From NCBI GenBank assembly GCA_002284615.2, contig MU070114.1:33399-46528 (forward strand): 13,130 nucleotides of DNA, read 5' to 3'. Position 1 is the stretch's first letter, and every line of letters begins with the position of its first letter. The notes beneath the pieces are model-generated. The model made no database searches and was not told the DNA's origin. It saw only the letters and a list, made by a program, of their open reading frames with translations. This document shows positions 1-8,236 of this stretch, in pieces. This DNA comes from Dunaliella salina. Taxonomy: Eukaryota; Chlorophyta; Chlorophyceae; Chlamydomonadales; Dunaliellaceae. A program made the translations under genes and the position numbers.

Positions 1-105
<105 letters not shown>

Positions 106-306
106 TACTCACACTCAAACTTGCACTTGTGCTTTGAAAAGAAATGTTGGTTGTAAGTACACATGAGTGTGGTTGCTTGCTAGAATGAGCCTCGGAAATT
201 TGATTCCAGATGCAGTCAATAGTTGCATGCTTCAGTGGCCTTTGCAGACGCAAGACATGAGCTAGTCGCATGCAATGACTCAGCCAAATTGGTTTTTTGC
301 ATGCAG
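106..306 (+). other. 3' end of NEP1 upstream intron
   Basis: No reading frame here resembles the Nep1 segment expected before exon A, which is a beta strand followed by a VGK-like stretch. The end has a good acceptor: a T-rich tract (291-298), then TGCATGCAG ending at 306. The intron is therefore entered from outside the window and is at least 306 nt long. A 69-codon frame starting at 223 simply runs through this acceptor into exon A, so its first 28 codons are judged intronic. Confidence 0.75.
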
Positions 307-399
307 GTGTACGCGCTGCTGAACTGTGACGACCATGCTAACTACCTCAAGAAACACAAAAAGGATCCTGCGTTGTATCGACCAGACATCTGTCATCAG
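307..399 (+). CDS. NEP1: NEP1/EMG1 exon A (partial gene, RPDI motif)
   Basis: This phase-0 exon of 31 codons encodes residues from VYALLNCDDH through YRPDICHQ. It matches the part of Nep1/EMG1 that corresponds to human residues 60-90. Nep1 is a SPOUT-fold methyltransferase of the nucleolus that N1-methylates a pseudouridine in the 18S rRNA decoding region and helps assemble the small ribosomal subunit. The LLNCDDH stretch and the RPDIxHQ motif are visible. The Asp of RPDI is the position changed in human Bowen-Conradi syndrome (D86G), and it is intact here. The exon begins after TGCATGCAG and ends at CAG before GCAAGT. The start codon and N-terminal exon(s) are outside the window. Identification is by motif recognition, with strong agreement along all three exons. 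Confidence 0.93.
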
Positions 400-584
400 G
401 CAAGTCAGCCTTTTGGTCATGCCCTGGCCTAATGCATCCACTTAAGCGATGCGCAGAGCAAAAAATGGTGATGAGCAGGTATCAATGCTTCAAGCAGCAA
501 CATGTGCCGTCCCAGACCTGTCCCACCCTGTGTGCTTTCAGCATGCTGCATGCTCACCCTTTTTGTGTCCATACCATCACGCAG
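400..584 (+). other. NEP1 GC-AG intron, 185 nt
   Basis: The junction reads CAG|GCAAGT at the donor and CATCACGCAG|GCG at the acceptor. Joining 399 to 585 gives the expected HQ-ALL wording of Nep1 in phase 0. The nearest GT, at 404, would add 4 nt and break the frame, so a GC donor is needed. The extended match to CAG|GCAAGT is typical of genuine GC-AG introns. A CT-rich stretch (552-570) precedes the acceptor. Confidence 0.85.
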
Positions 585-686
585 GCGCTCCTGGCCATTC
601 TAGATTCTCCGCTTTGCAAGGCAGGCAAAGTCAAAGGCATTTACATCCGCACACACAAGAACGTGTTAATATCCGTTAGCCCCAAG
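585..686 (+). CDS. NEP1: NEP1/EMG1 exon B (partial gene, ILDSPL motif)
   Basis: This phase-0 exon of 34 codons encodes residues from ALLAILDSPL through NVLISVSPK. It corresponds to about human EMG1 residues 91-123 and continues directly from RPDICHQ in exon A. The family motif DSPLN(K/R)AG is present as DSPLCKAG, with Cys where Asn is usual. There is one extra residue in the KVKGIY stretch relative to the human protein. The exon ends at CCCAAG before the donor GTGCGT. If the intron is retained, the frame stays open for 31 more codons and stops at 780-782, giving a truncated protein. This segment belongs to the SPOUT domain; the cofactor-binding knot is encoded further downstream, outside the window. 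Confidence 0.93.
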
Positions 687-1042
687 GTGCGTGGCACAGC
701 GGCTCCGCTCAAACGCTCTGTTGGTGTCATGAGCTCATGTGCTGTTTATTTTAGGGTACTCCATTTGAAAAAGAGTCACTAGCCTGTTCTGCCGAGGAGT
801 TGCAAAGTTGGCAAAATCACCTTGTGCACAGGGAAGTTCAGGGGGGTCAGTGACTTTTCCAGTTCAGCCAGAAGGGCTTTTAAAAGTTTCAGGCCCAGCC
901 GGAGCCACCCTGGAAACGATTCCGGATTTTGTCTCCCAAAGAAGAGCCCGGCTGACGCCACCGCCCGGGTTCGCGTGAATAGTGAATGTTTTTGCTGCAA
1001 AACGAAGCCATATTATGCTCCCCTACCCATCCAAATTTCAAG

Positions 1043-1285
1043 TAAAATACTATTTAATTCACTCCAGAGCTTTTCTTGCCTCCATGTCAACCCATGAAAA
1101 TTACCTAAATAATATTTCTTTTCTCTGCTCACCCCTAAAATGTACCTTGTAATTTTTCCTCCTTACTTCCCTGCAAGCCCAAATTACCTGATAATATTTC
1201 CCTTGCCCCTACCAGCCTTCAATTGTTTCCCCCCTGGCTCCCTGGCAACCCATAGAAAGTGCCTTTAAAATTTTGCCTTAATTGT
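1043..1285. repeat. Degenerate AT-rich tandem repeat, three units
   Basis: Three similar blocks each have a CAACCC/CAAGCCC start, an AAATTACCT-like centre and an AATATTTC-like end: about 1088-1118, 1172-1200 and 1243-1277. Spacing is roughly 70-90 bp. The middle block is clearest (CCCAAATTACCTGATAATAT) and the third is the most diverged. They lie between the end of the hAT gene and the candidate left border. They could be a decayed minisatellite in the element's 3' non-coding part. Confidence 0.4.
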
Positions 1286-1419
1286 TTCTAAAGTACTAAA
1301 CAAGCTTCAATTTTTTTACCTGTTTGGCAGCTGTATTTGGACTGTTTGGACTGAATTTCACACAGAGCACAAAGCTCATTGGAAGGGGCTGCATCTGCAC
1401 ATAGACCAAGTTGCAAACC

Positions 1420-1424
1420 TTACA
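1420..1424 (-). promoter_or_regulatory. Possible TGTAA polyadenylation signal of hAT gene
   Basis: The plus strand reads TTACA, which is TGTAA on the coding (minus) strand, 51 nt past the last possible stop of the transposase. TGTAA is the usual polyadenylation signal in chlorophyte algae. A 5-mer is weak evidence alone; placement and orientation make it reasonable. Confidence 0.3.
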
Positions 1425-2650
1425 TTGGCAAAAAAAAGTGCAGCAAAATTGGCAATGTAAATTTGTTTTGTCCTTCACAAGTCATCCAGTTCAGCTGCAG
1501 GGCATGCATCACAGTCTGCACCCTGGTCCTTCTTGACATCCCACTCATTTTCCAGATCTTCACCAAAGCAGTCCTTCCCGTCATCACCATCAGCTTCCTC
1601 TTCTTCTTCACTCATCCATGCTCCCATATCTTCTTCCTCCTCAACTTTGTTTTCATTATCCAGATCAAAGTCTGGCTCATTGCCCTCATCCACACCCTCA
1701 CAAAGCAGGCACAATTCAACTTTTCATCAACTTTTTTTTTTAATAATTCACGCAATTTTATGTCCTCCCTGGTGGGAACAGGAACATATTGGTGCACAGC
1801 ACCTGCAGCTTTAGTCAAAAGTGTCCCTCGTGGACCTCATGTCTGCCCATATGTCAACAACTTAATGCGCAAAAGAGAATAAAATTTTCATTCTGTTAGA
1901 CAGCCTATTTTTAATGATGCGGTGCACACTGAATCCCTGCAACACAATTGTTTTTTGGACAGGAATCAAACACATGAAATTGTCCAGTATAATCATCCTA
2001 GGAAAAAGGGCAGCTTCTGGTCGCCTGCGCAACAATGACCACACATGCACTGCATCCATGATCTTGGACTAATTCCCCACTTCATGCATGTTTAGCTTCA
2101 TGATCAAAAACTTCTAAAACTTCTATTTCTAATAGGGGCCCTTGTGAACCTCTTTCTTGGCCACAGAAGTGGGCAAGCAGCGCCTTGGAGCTATTCCAAC
2201 CGAACTTTTCCGGGTTCTCCATTGGCATACCACAACAAGTATTGGGGGAAAAAATATAGAAATGCTTCAGGAACTCACTGCTTTCGAAACGCTCTTTGAA
2301 TTTCGAAATGATGAAACTAGCCAGCTTTCTCATCTCTGCTTGCAAGACGAACAAACTGCACCTCCTGATCTTGAACTTCAAATCAGGGGCTGGCACCCAG
2401 AAACCATCCTTTTTAACGCTCGCACAGAATTTTTTGATCCGGCTCAATCCCTCGTTTATCAAATTCTGAGGTCACAAACATCGCATCCAGCTGCTGCACG
2501 CAGCTATTAACATGCATCTCAACTTCATGGGGCCAAATGCCATCAGATTGGAACTTGCAGCACAAACGTGCAATGGGCTGTAACATATCTAGCACCAGAA
2601 ATAAAGTGCTCACAGCTGTAAGACTAAGCAACCTTTTTTTTATTCCTCTG

Positions 2651-2685
2651 CTGTGGGCCAAGAGAGGGGATTATTGGTGGCTTAC
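2651..2685 (-). other. 35-nt putative intron in hAT transposase
   Basis: On the minus strand, the TAC AAT GAT CG frame meets GTAAGC, then a pyrimidine-rich CCCCTCTCTTGG stretch, then CACAG and C AGA GGA. Removing these 35 nt joins SQYNDR to RGIKKRLLSL in frame, as expected for this transposase family. Retaining it gives an immediate TAA. It has donor, tract and acceptor but is unusually short. It may be an ancestral intron shortened by deletion in a dead copy. Confidence 0.55.
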
Positions 2686-3979
2686 CGATCATTGTACTGG
2701 CTAAGGAAGGCAAGCAACACTGGCAAATTGGTGCATAAAACATCCAGGCACTCAACGCGGCTCAGCCACCGGGTGGGGACAAACAAAGGAAATTTGAAGC
2801 GCTTAATGCCTCTTGCTTCAGCAAAATCAATCCACTCTTGTGGCTGCCTCTTGTGGCTTTTGCAGAGCAAACCATGCATATCTTTTAATAGGCTGTCCAC
2901 AGTTTGCAGGCACTGGTTGCCTTGCCAAGCATCATTCATCACTAATGCAGTCCTGTGTACAGTGTACACCAACTATGAATGGGCAAAGTCTTTCTCTCAA
3001 CTGCTGTTGTACTCCTGAATGGACCCCTATGTAGTTCGAGGCACCATCTGTACAAATTGCAACAAGCTTCTTTTCATCAATACCTAGTGACTCTAGAATG
3101 CCATGCAAAACACTGTAATGGTAATCAGCATCATCACCTTTTACACAAACACAGCATAGAAATACAGTGATAAAAGCGTAAGTGCTCACATCCAGGAACC
3201 TCAGGTACACCATGATATGATTTTGAGTGCCAATGTCAGTCCCACCATCACACAGCAGCGCAAAAAAAGGACTGGCATGTACTTGAGCAATTGTAGAGCA
3301 CCAAAGGACTTCACGGCGAGCATACATGCAGGACCAAAAGTATCTGCGGTGGTTGTACTTGTGTGCAATCTGATTTGTGCTCACAAGACCAATGAGCTGC
3401 AGCAAGAAAGCAAACTTTTGCCCAGGAACACCCTCTTTTATCAGCCATAGAGCAGCCAACAACATGGTAGGAAGAATACTCGACACAGCTGCTTGCTGCT
3501 TCCTATGCACTTTCATCAAGCCATCTCCAATGCATCCTTCACCACCAGCAAGCTAGCATACGCCTTCTCCACAGCTTTCTTGTGCCACTCACTCTTCTGG
3601 TGCTCTGCCAGGGTATTCCTATCGCTAATTACTGCACCTTCACCATCATGGCTCCCAGCAAATTTGCTCCTGCTCTCCGAATGCTCGCAGCAAAGGGTGC
3701 ACAGGCCTTTAGGATCCTCCCTCACTGTCCTTGCGCTAGAGTACCTGAGCCATGCATACTGCTTCTTCCATTCACTCTCATTCACCTCCCTGGCCTTCTT
3801 CTCTTTCTCCTCCTTCTCCTCCTTCCTCCTCGTCTCCCTCTGCTCTGCCTTGGACTCCTCTGCGGAAGAGAAGGGGGAGGGGCCCCCATTTGTCAGTGCC
3901 AGTTGCATGCAATTTCAAGCTGCTCCAGAACCAAATTTGGCTAGCAAAGAATTGTGTAGTTCGGCAATCAGCTGAGGCC

Positions 3980-4088
3980 CTGGCGGGAGCAGGAGAGGGC
4001 GCAGTGGGCGCAGGGGCCGAGGGCTGCGAAAGAAGCCTGAGGGGGACGGGTTTGGGGCCAGCCCCCTCGGGCCACACAAGGTACTCAC
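3980..4088 (-). other. 109-nt phase-1 intron in hAT transposase
   Basis: The minus strand reads CCCCTTG|GTGAGTACC at the donor and CTCCTGCTCCCGCCAG|GGCCTCAG at the acceptor. The split codon G|GG is restored as Gly, joining EEPLG to PQLIAELHNSLL, and the new frame is the one that continues into the zinc-finger segment. Both splice sites are close to consensus and a pyrimidine-rich tract precedes the acceptor, so this is a confident inference even though the copy is dead. Confidence 0.75.
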
Positions 4089-4631
4089 CAAGGGGCTCTT
4101 CAACCTTAAGTTCAGGAGGGGCTGTATGCAGCTGGCTACCAGATCGGAGGGCATCCCTCACTTCCTTGGGCCAATTGTAGCCTGCATCCAGCAAATCCTG
4201 CAAGGTCTCCCTGAACTCAGGGTTGGGGTGCTGCTCCATCCAATCCGCAGACCAGGCCTCTGGAGGAGTGTAGGCTGCTGGTTGAGAGGGAGGCTGAGAG
4301 GCAGGCTAGCCTGCCTCAGCGCTGAGGAGAGGGGGTGGGCTGTGGGGCCTGGGATGCCCCTGCATGAGCCCCTGCATGGGATTCATGAATTTTGTGGCCT
4401 TCACTGAAGGCTTCAGAGCTTGTCACATGCCTGTGCCCCATGCGCAGTTGCACACTGTTGATGCATGCTGTCCCATGGACTGCCAGCAACCCGTGACTTA
4501 CAATATGTGAGCAGAGTCTGTCCTTGTCTTCCACCCATGGCTGCAGTCCACCCTGGCTTACATTTGAAAATTCGCTGGAGATGACCTAATAATTTTTCTG
4601 GCTTGGCCGGAAGGGGTCCAGAAAAACTTCC

Positions 4632-6008
4632 GGTTTGATTGGACCCGATTTGGCCTGCGCCCCCGGCACAGGCCAGATCCTTCATTATATGTCCGGGAGC
4701 TGGACGGCTTGAACATCCCTGCTTGTGCAGGTTACCTGTCCTAAATTCCCAGACAAGCTCCTTGTTGCGTTTCCTTCCCAAACCTGACCAAACCAGCTTA
4801 CATTATACCAAAAATTATCAGGAAGGTCCCAGATCACTTTCCTGGCCTCAGATAACCCTGTAGGGTCCTGCAGCCCCTCCTGCGCCCATTTTCTTGGTAT
4901 CAGGACTGGGAAATTTTTAATCCTCCATGCTAAAATCCTGCATGTTTTCTTGGTCAAATGAAGAGGTGGTGAGAAATCAATACTTTGGCCTCCCTTTATG
5001 GCTTAGGAATAAAGGGCACAAGGAGCTCGCAGCCGAGGCTGATACTGGGTTTGGTTGTCCCCATAGCTGGACTTCCCCCTGCCTGGGCAAATAAGTGTCA
5101 ATAGCGACAGCGTATCCTGCCCAACCCTGCACCATTCTGAGAGGCGCGTTGAATAGCTGGTTTTTTGCTCTGTAAGAAGGTGTAAAGGTGGTGATGGCGT
5201 GAGTTGTGTGGCATCGTGCGTTCAAAAGCACTGTCACACAATGAAAACACGACCCGTCCCTAGCCGCTCCATTGATGAGCGACCTGAAATACCAAAAATT
5301 AGTCCTGTGTGTATTCTAACTCTGGTGCAGAGCAGGCCGGATTTCTGCCAGGATATAGGGAGGGAGAGGGTGTAATGGTGAAAAATGAGGTGTATCATGG
5401 TACAAATCTGCTTGCCGATTTCCAACCAAAACACCAATTAATCCCATTTTTGTTTTCACTCAAAGCAGTTTTTGGCACCACAAATCTGCAATTTTGCTAC
5501 CACTGAAGTAGCAGTCTTGGCAAGCTGGCAGAGGTTCTTCATTTCGTGCACATGCCCATCCTAATGGTGCCCCTTGCCAGCGCGCTCCCTTCAGCGCTCC
5601 CCACAAAATCTGTGCAGCATGATTAGACAGCCAAAGAGCAGTTCAGTCCTGGATCGGGGTCATTGGTTTAGGTTTGAAAATCGATGTTTCCCTGCCAATA
5701 CGGGTGCAAAATAGCCTTTGAGCCTCACACAGCACCTCTGGTGACTATTCATCAAAACTCATGGGACATTAAAACATTTTTGAGATGCTCAAGGCATGTC
5801 CCTCTTAAACAGCTTAATGACACCATTACCAATAGTGTTAGGGTAGGTGTGTGCGCAGGGACAACTATTTCCTCTGAAGGCAATGGCCCAAATCCTGTTT
5901 TCTGACAAATCAGTCTGTCTCTTCGTGTTTACATATCATTCTGTGACTTCTGGGGTTGGCCAATTTCGTGTATTAATTTTCAAACATGGTGTATGTGTGT
6001 GCTTATAC
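4632..6008. other. Intronic stretch without recognised features
   Basis: Open frames of 60-90 codons occur on both strands, but none has recognisable motifs, consistent frame or splice structure. The composition is ordinary. Several short phrases recur loosely (GCTTACATT near 4556 and 4796, CTTTCCTGG-like words), which suggests old repeat debris. I see no gene. Confidence 0.5.
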
Positions 6009-6016
6009 ATATATAA

Positions 6017-6416
6017 CAGGGTTGCCTAGTTCGGGGATTTTACAAATGAAGTTCGCGAACAGTTCGATAAAGTTCGTGATTTGACGGATTGTTCAAACGA
6101 GCGTTTGCCTGTAGGTAGGAGGCAGGGAAGGGGGTGAAAACTGCACCTCAACCATCTATACCCCCTCTCCCCCTCAGCCCCTTTTGCATAAATGATGATG
6201 GGGAAAGACAAGGGATTTATATTTGTCAGTCCGGGGGTGTGTAAGGGCTGTAAGGGGGGTGTCAAGCTGGTGTCAAGGGGGCGTTCAGGGGATGTCAAGG
6301 GTCCATTTTTGGCAGAGGGCATGAAGTTCTTCGAACTGACAATTTTATGGTTCGCGAACAGTTCGAAAAAGTTTGAGTTCTCGAACAGTTCAAAGTACTC
6401 AAACTAGGTAACCCTG
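6017..6416. mobile_element. hAT-type MITE, 400 bp
   Basis: The left end CAGGGTTGCCTAGTT (6017-6031) matches the reverse complement of the right end (6402-6416) at 14 of 15 positions, with partial matching beyond. An 8-bp target duplication flanks it. There is no coding capacity. Inside each end lies the identical 17-mer GTTCGCGAACAGTTCGA (6051-6067 and 6350-6366) in direct orientation, and the neighbourhood is rich in further GTTCGAA-like words, a layout typical of transposase-binding sites. The centre has a G-rich stretch of GTGTCAAGG-like units (6234-6302). Termini and duplication point to the hAT superfamily. It does not obviously share ends with the hAT element at 832-4631, so its mobilising partner is unknown. 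Confidence 0.88.
6234..6302 (+). repeat. Short G-rich tandem repeat inside MITE
   Basis: Degenerate units of about 12-17 nt contain GGGTGT, TGTAAGGG, GTGTCAAG and ATGTCAAGG. The strand is almost free of C runs. It could have expanded by slippage within the element and may vary in length between copies. Confidence 0.5.
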
Positions 6417-6424
6417 GTATGTAA

Positions 6425-8205
6425 TGGGGCATGTGCATATTGAAATGTCCAACTTTTCCTGTCAAATGGATTCAAGTATGGCCGTGTATATGCCGTTTGT
6501 ATTGCATACATATGTATGCCGTATGTAATTTTATATAGGATTGGCCAACCCTTTACATTGAATTTATCTGTTTGCAGCGTCATTCTTTTTGTAAAGAGAC
6601 TCCACTCCAAAATACATGAACCATCAACAGCTCCTGGGTAGTGGAAGCTAGGGGTCATGCCGTGGCTAATTTGGCAGGCGGGCCTGAGTTTAGGACGGCC
6701 AGGTTTTAATGCCTTTGAAGCTACATTATGCATCCTGACTTTTAAAACAGTCCCCATTGATACCCTCCCCTGAATCTGGCCAAACTGTCTGTCTCCGTAT
6801 TTTTTGACCACATCTCAGCACCCCCGGCACCATTTCAGATCTCAGTTGCATGAAATTGCTGGGGCTGTGCGATGGTGAAGATGCTTAGAGGATCCTTTGG
6901 GTTGCAGCGTGATGCGGTTAGATGATTGCAGGAAGAGGAGTAAGGAAACCATGATTGCTTCTCCCATCTGCAACCTGGGAATCCAGAATCATTTTTACGT
7001 CCGCTGCAAACATGGTGCAGGACTGGCCCCCAAACACAGACCGCACTCCAAATAATTGGTCAAATGAGTTTGCCAGTGAATAAAAACATTTCCAGCCAGT
7101 CTAAACCATAATATTCCGCCGCAATTTTGTGCCCAATTGAGGAGGACAGCTTACAGCATGGGCAGGACTGTGCCCCTGCAGCATCTCTTAGGAGTTTGTG
7201 ATTCCCTTCCAAACAGTTTAATGCACAGCTGGGTGGAACTTTACAAGGCGATAGCAAATAGTCCGGCTGTATGCCACAGCTGTATCCTGCTGGACCGCTT
7301 CTGGTACTGCTTGCATAACTTGGCTTGCAGCTGCAAGCATGAGCACTTTGCGCTGCATTCTTGTTTATTTGTACACAAAGAAATTGGACTGCATGCCCTG
7401 CAGAGGGAAAAAAGGAGCAGCAGGAGCAGGGCAGGGAGCAGGGGGAGACCTGTGCATGACCAGCATCAGCAGCAGCCATAGTGCTTGGGCAGCAAGGGTC
7501 AAGAGGGTCAGGTTGTTTGAAATTGAAAGGCAATTGAAATTGAAAGGCACATCTTCCTGTGATTGGGATTCTGTTCAATTTATGTTTTTTGTTGGATTGT
7601 GAAGACTCCAGTTGGCTTGAACGCCAGACTTTGGGTGAGTAAAATCCCGGAGTTTATTCCAATTGAACCAACCACTGTACCAAATTTCACTGTTCAAACA
7701 ATTCAGAGATCTGAACACGGTCCTGACCGCCTGGTCAGTCTGCACCAAGCAAATCATTGAATACGGTGGCGTGATTCTGAGCATAGGCTAGCCAGAGAGA
7801 CCCTTGCTTGTGCATCACACCCTTTTTGATGTGTGCACCCACCAGCCTGCCTCCACAGGGCCACCCCCCTGAAACCTGAGGTTGCTGCTTTATCAAATAA
7901 GAGCAGGTTGAGTGCTGGAGCGCTGGTAACCTGGTGCAACTTGGAACAACATTGTTTGCCAGAATGGGTGCGGCACAGCCCTTAAGCCTCACAAGCTCTG
8001 CTTGAACTTTTCACCAGCGGACCTGGGCAATATAATTCTATGAATGAGGCATGAAAAAGACCTGTGGCATGCTCAGGGAATGCGCGGGCACTTGGAGGGT
8101 AGAGCAGCTAAGTGAGACTTGTTGGGGTACCGTTGCTGAGAAAATCCCTGAGTGTCCCTGGTTGGGCCCCTCCTCTGCTGTGAGTGTTATAAGATTTGTT
8201 GCTTT
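6425..8205. other. Intronic stretch without recognised genes
   Basis: Frames up to 172 codons exist (for example 7060-7578 on the minus strand), but their translations are low in complexity, Cys/Ser/Pro-rich, and match no family that I recognise. Small local repeats are present: an AGCAGG/GGGAGCAGG-rich stretch (about 7414-7446) and two copies of ATTGAAAGGCA (about 7522-7549). Nothing else stands out. Confidence 0.5.
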
Positions 8206-8236
8206 GGGGGGGTGGGGGGGGGTGGGGGGGTGGGGG
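8206..8236 (+). repeat. G7-T-G9-T-G7-T-G5 quadruplex-type run
   Basis: Four guanine tracts of 7, 9, 7 and 5 are separated by single T residues. This is an ideal intramolecular G-quadruplex pattern with one-base loops, on the sense strand of the NEP1 intron, so it would also occur in the pre-mRNA. Such runs are prone to slippage and sequencing error, so exact lengths should be treated with care. Confidence 0.95.

Larger units (their letters stand above)
1475..4386 (-). pseudogene. ZNF862-like hAT transposase, decayed
   Basis: Read from right to left, this is a hAT-superfamily transposase related to ZNF862-type proteins. Exon 1 (4386-4089) is Pro/Gln-rich and ends in EEPLG. After a 109-nt intron comes a Lys/Glu-rich stretch and a TTF/BED-like finger, C-x2-C-x29-H-x5-H, about 3701-3582. 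Next are the core landmarks LCDGGTDIG (about 3252-3226) and CTDGASNYIGVH (about 3054-3019), each carrying an expected catalytic Asp, then GVHC..HRTALVMND, WQGNQ and the FPLFVPTRWLSR motif. The C-terminal dimerisation part (IPVQKTIVLQGFSVHR, IKNRL) lies at 2059-1862. An acidic Glu/Asp tail ends at TGA 1477-1475. Breaks are an in-frame TAG (4308-4306), TGA (3917-3915), apparent base losses near 3519 and 2958, frame changes near 2440, 2070, 1868 and 1712, and TGA 1839-1837. The start ATG at 4386 is the first after an upstream in-frame stop. It runs antisense to NEP1 and is certainly inactive as it stands. Confidence 0.88.
832..4631 (-). mobile_element. hAT transposon, candidate extent
   Basis: The transposase pseudogene (4386-1475) sits between two imperfect inverted segments. 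Reading inward, the left side has GGAAGTT (832-838) followed by TTCC..AGCCAGAA (857-873). The reverse complement of the right side has GGAAGTT (4631-4625) followed by TTCC..AGCCAGAA (4612-4596). Matches are 7/7 and about 13/17, with different internal spacing. I could not find an 8-bp target duplication outside them. These may be decayed terminal or subterminal repeats, so the outer limits are provisional. The existence of a hAT element here is far better supported, by the protein, than its borders. Confidence 0.4.
6009..6424. repeat. 8-bp target site duplication of MITE (imperfect)
   Basis: ATATATAA (6009-6016) immediately precedes the left end and GTATGTAA (6417-6424) immediately follows the right end of the 400-bp element. 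They agree at 6 of 8 positions, and both differences are A/G transitions. Eight base pairs is the standard duplication length for the hAT superfamily. Confidence 0.75.

Noticed and set aside
223..432. 69-codon frame as a small gene
   Set aside because: Only the part from 307 is conserved; the part before it runs through a clear splice acceptor, and the end runs into the GC-AG intron.
432..782. 116-codon frame as a stand-alone gene
   Set aside because: It is NEP1 exon B read through both flanking introns.
1420..1814. Plus-strand Ser-rich frame and minus-strand basic frame
   Set aside because: They are shadows of the acidic C-terminal tail, which is rich in GAA/GAG codons.
2157..2510. Plus-strand frame of 117 codons
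   Set aside because: It is the antisense shadow of the hAT transposase segment at 2082-2462.
2944..2972. 17-nt intron at the second frame change
   Set aside because: GT...CACAG can be drawn, but 17 nt is too short and the join does not give the family wording; a two-base loss does.
3516..3521. Programmed frameshift between transposase segments
   Set aside because: The site has no slippery heptamer, and many other random breaks exist in the same copy; simple base loss explains it better.
3493..4180. Leu/Ser/Pro-rich plus-strand frames that look like membrane segments
   Set aside because: They are the complement of the Lys/Glu-rich and finger-coding part of the transposase.
4640..4957. Minus-strand frames as a transposase extension
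   Set aside because: They lie beyond the upstream in-frame stop and the first ATG, with no family motif.
7060..7578. 172-codon minus-strand frame
   Set aside because: Cys/Ser/Pro-rich, no recognisable motif, and it overlaps other equally long frames.
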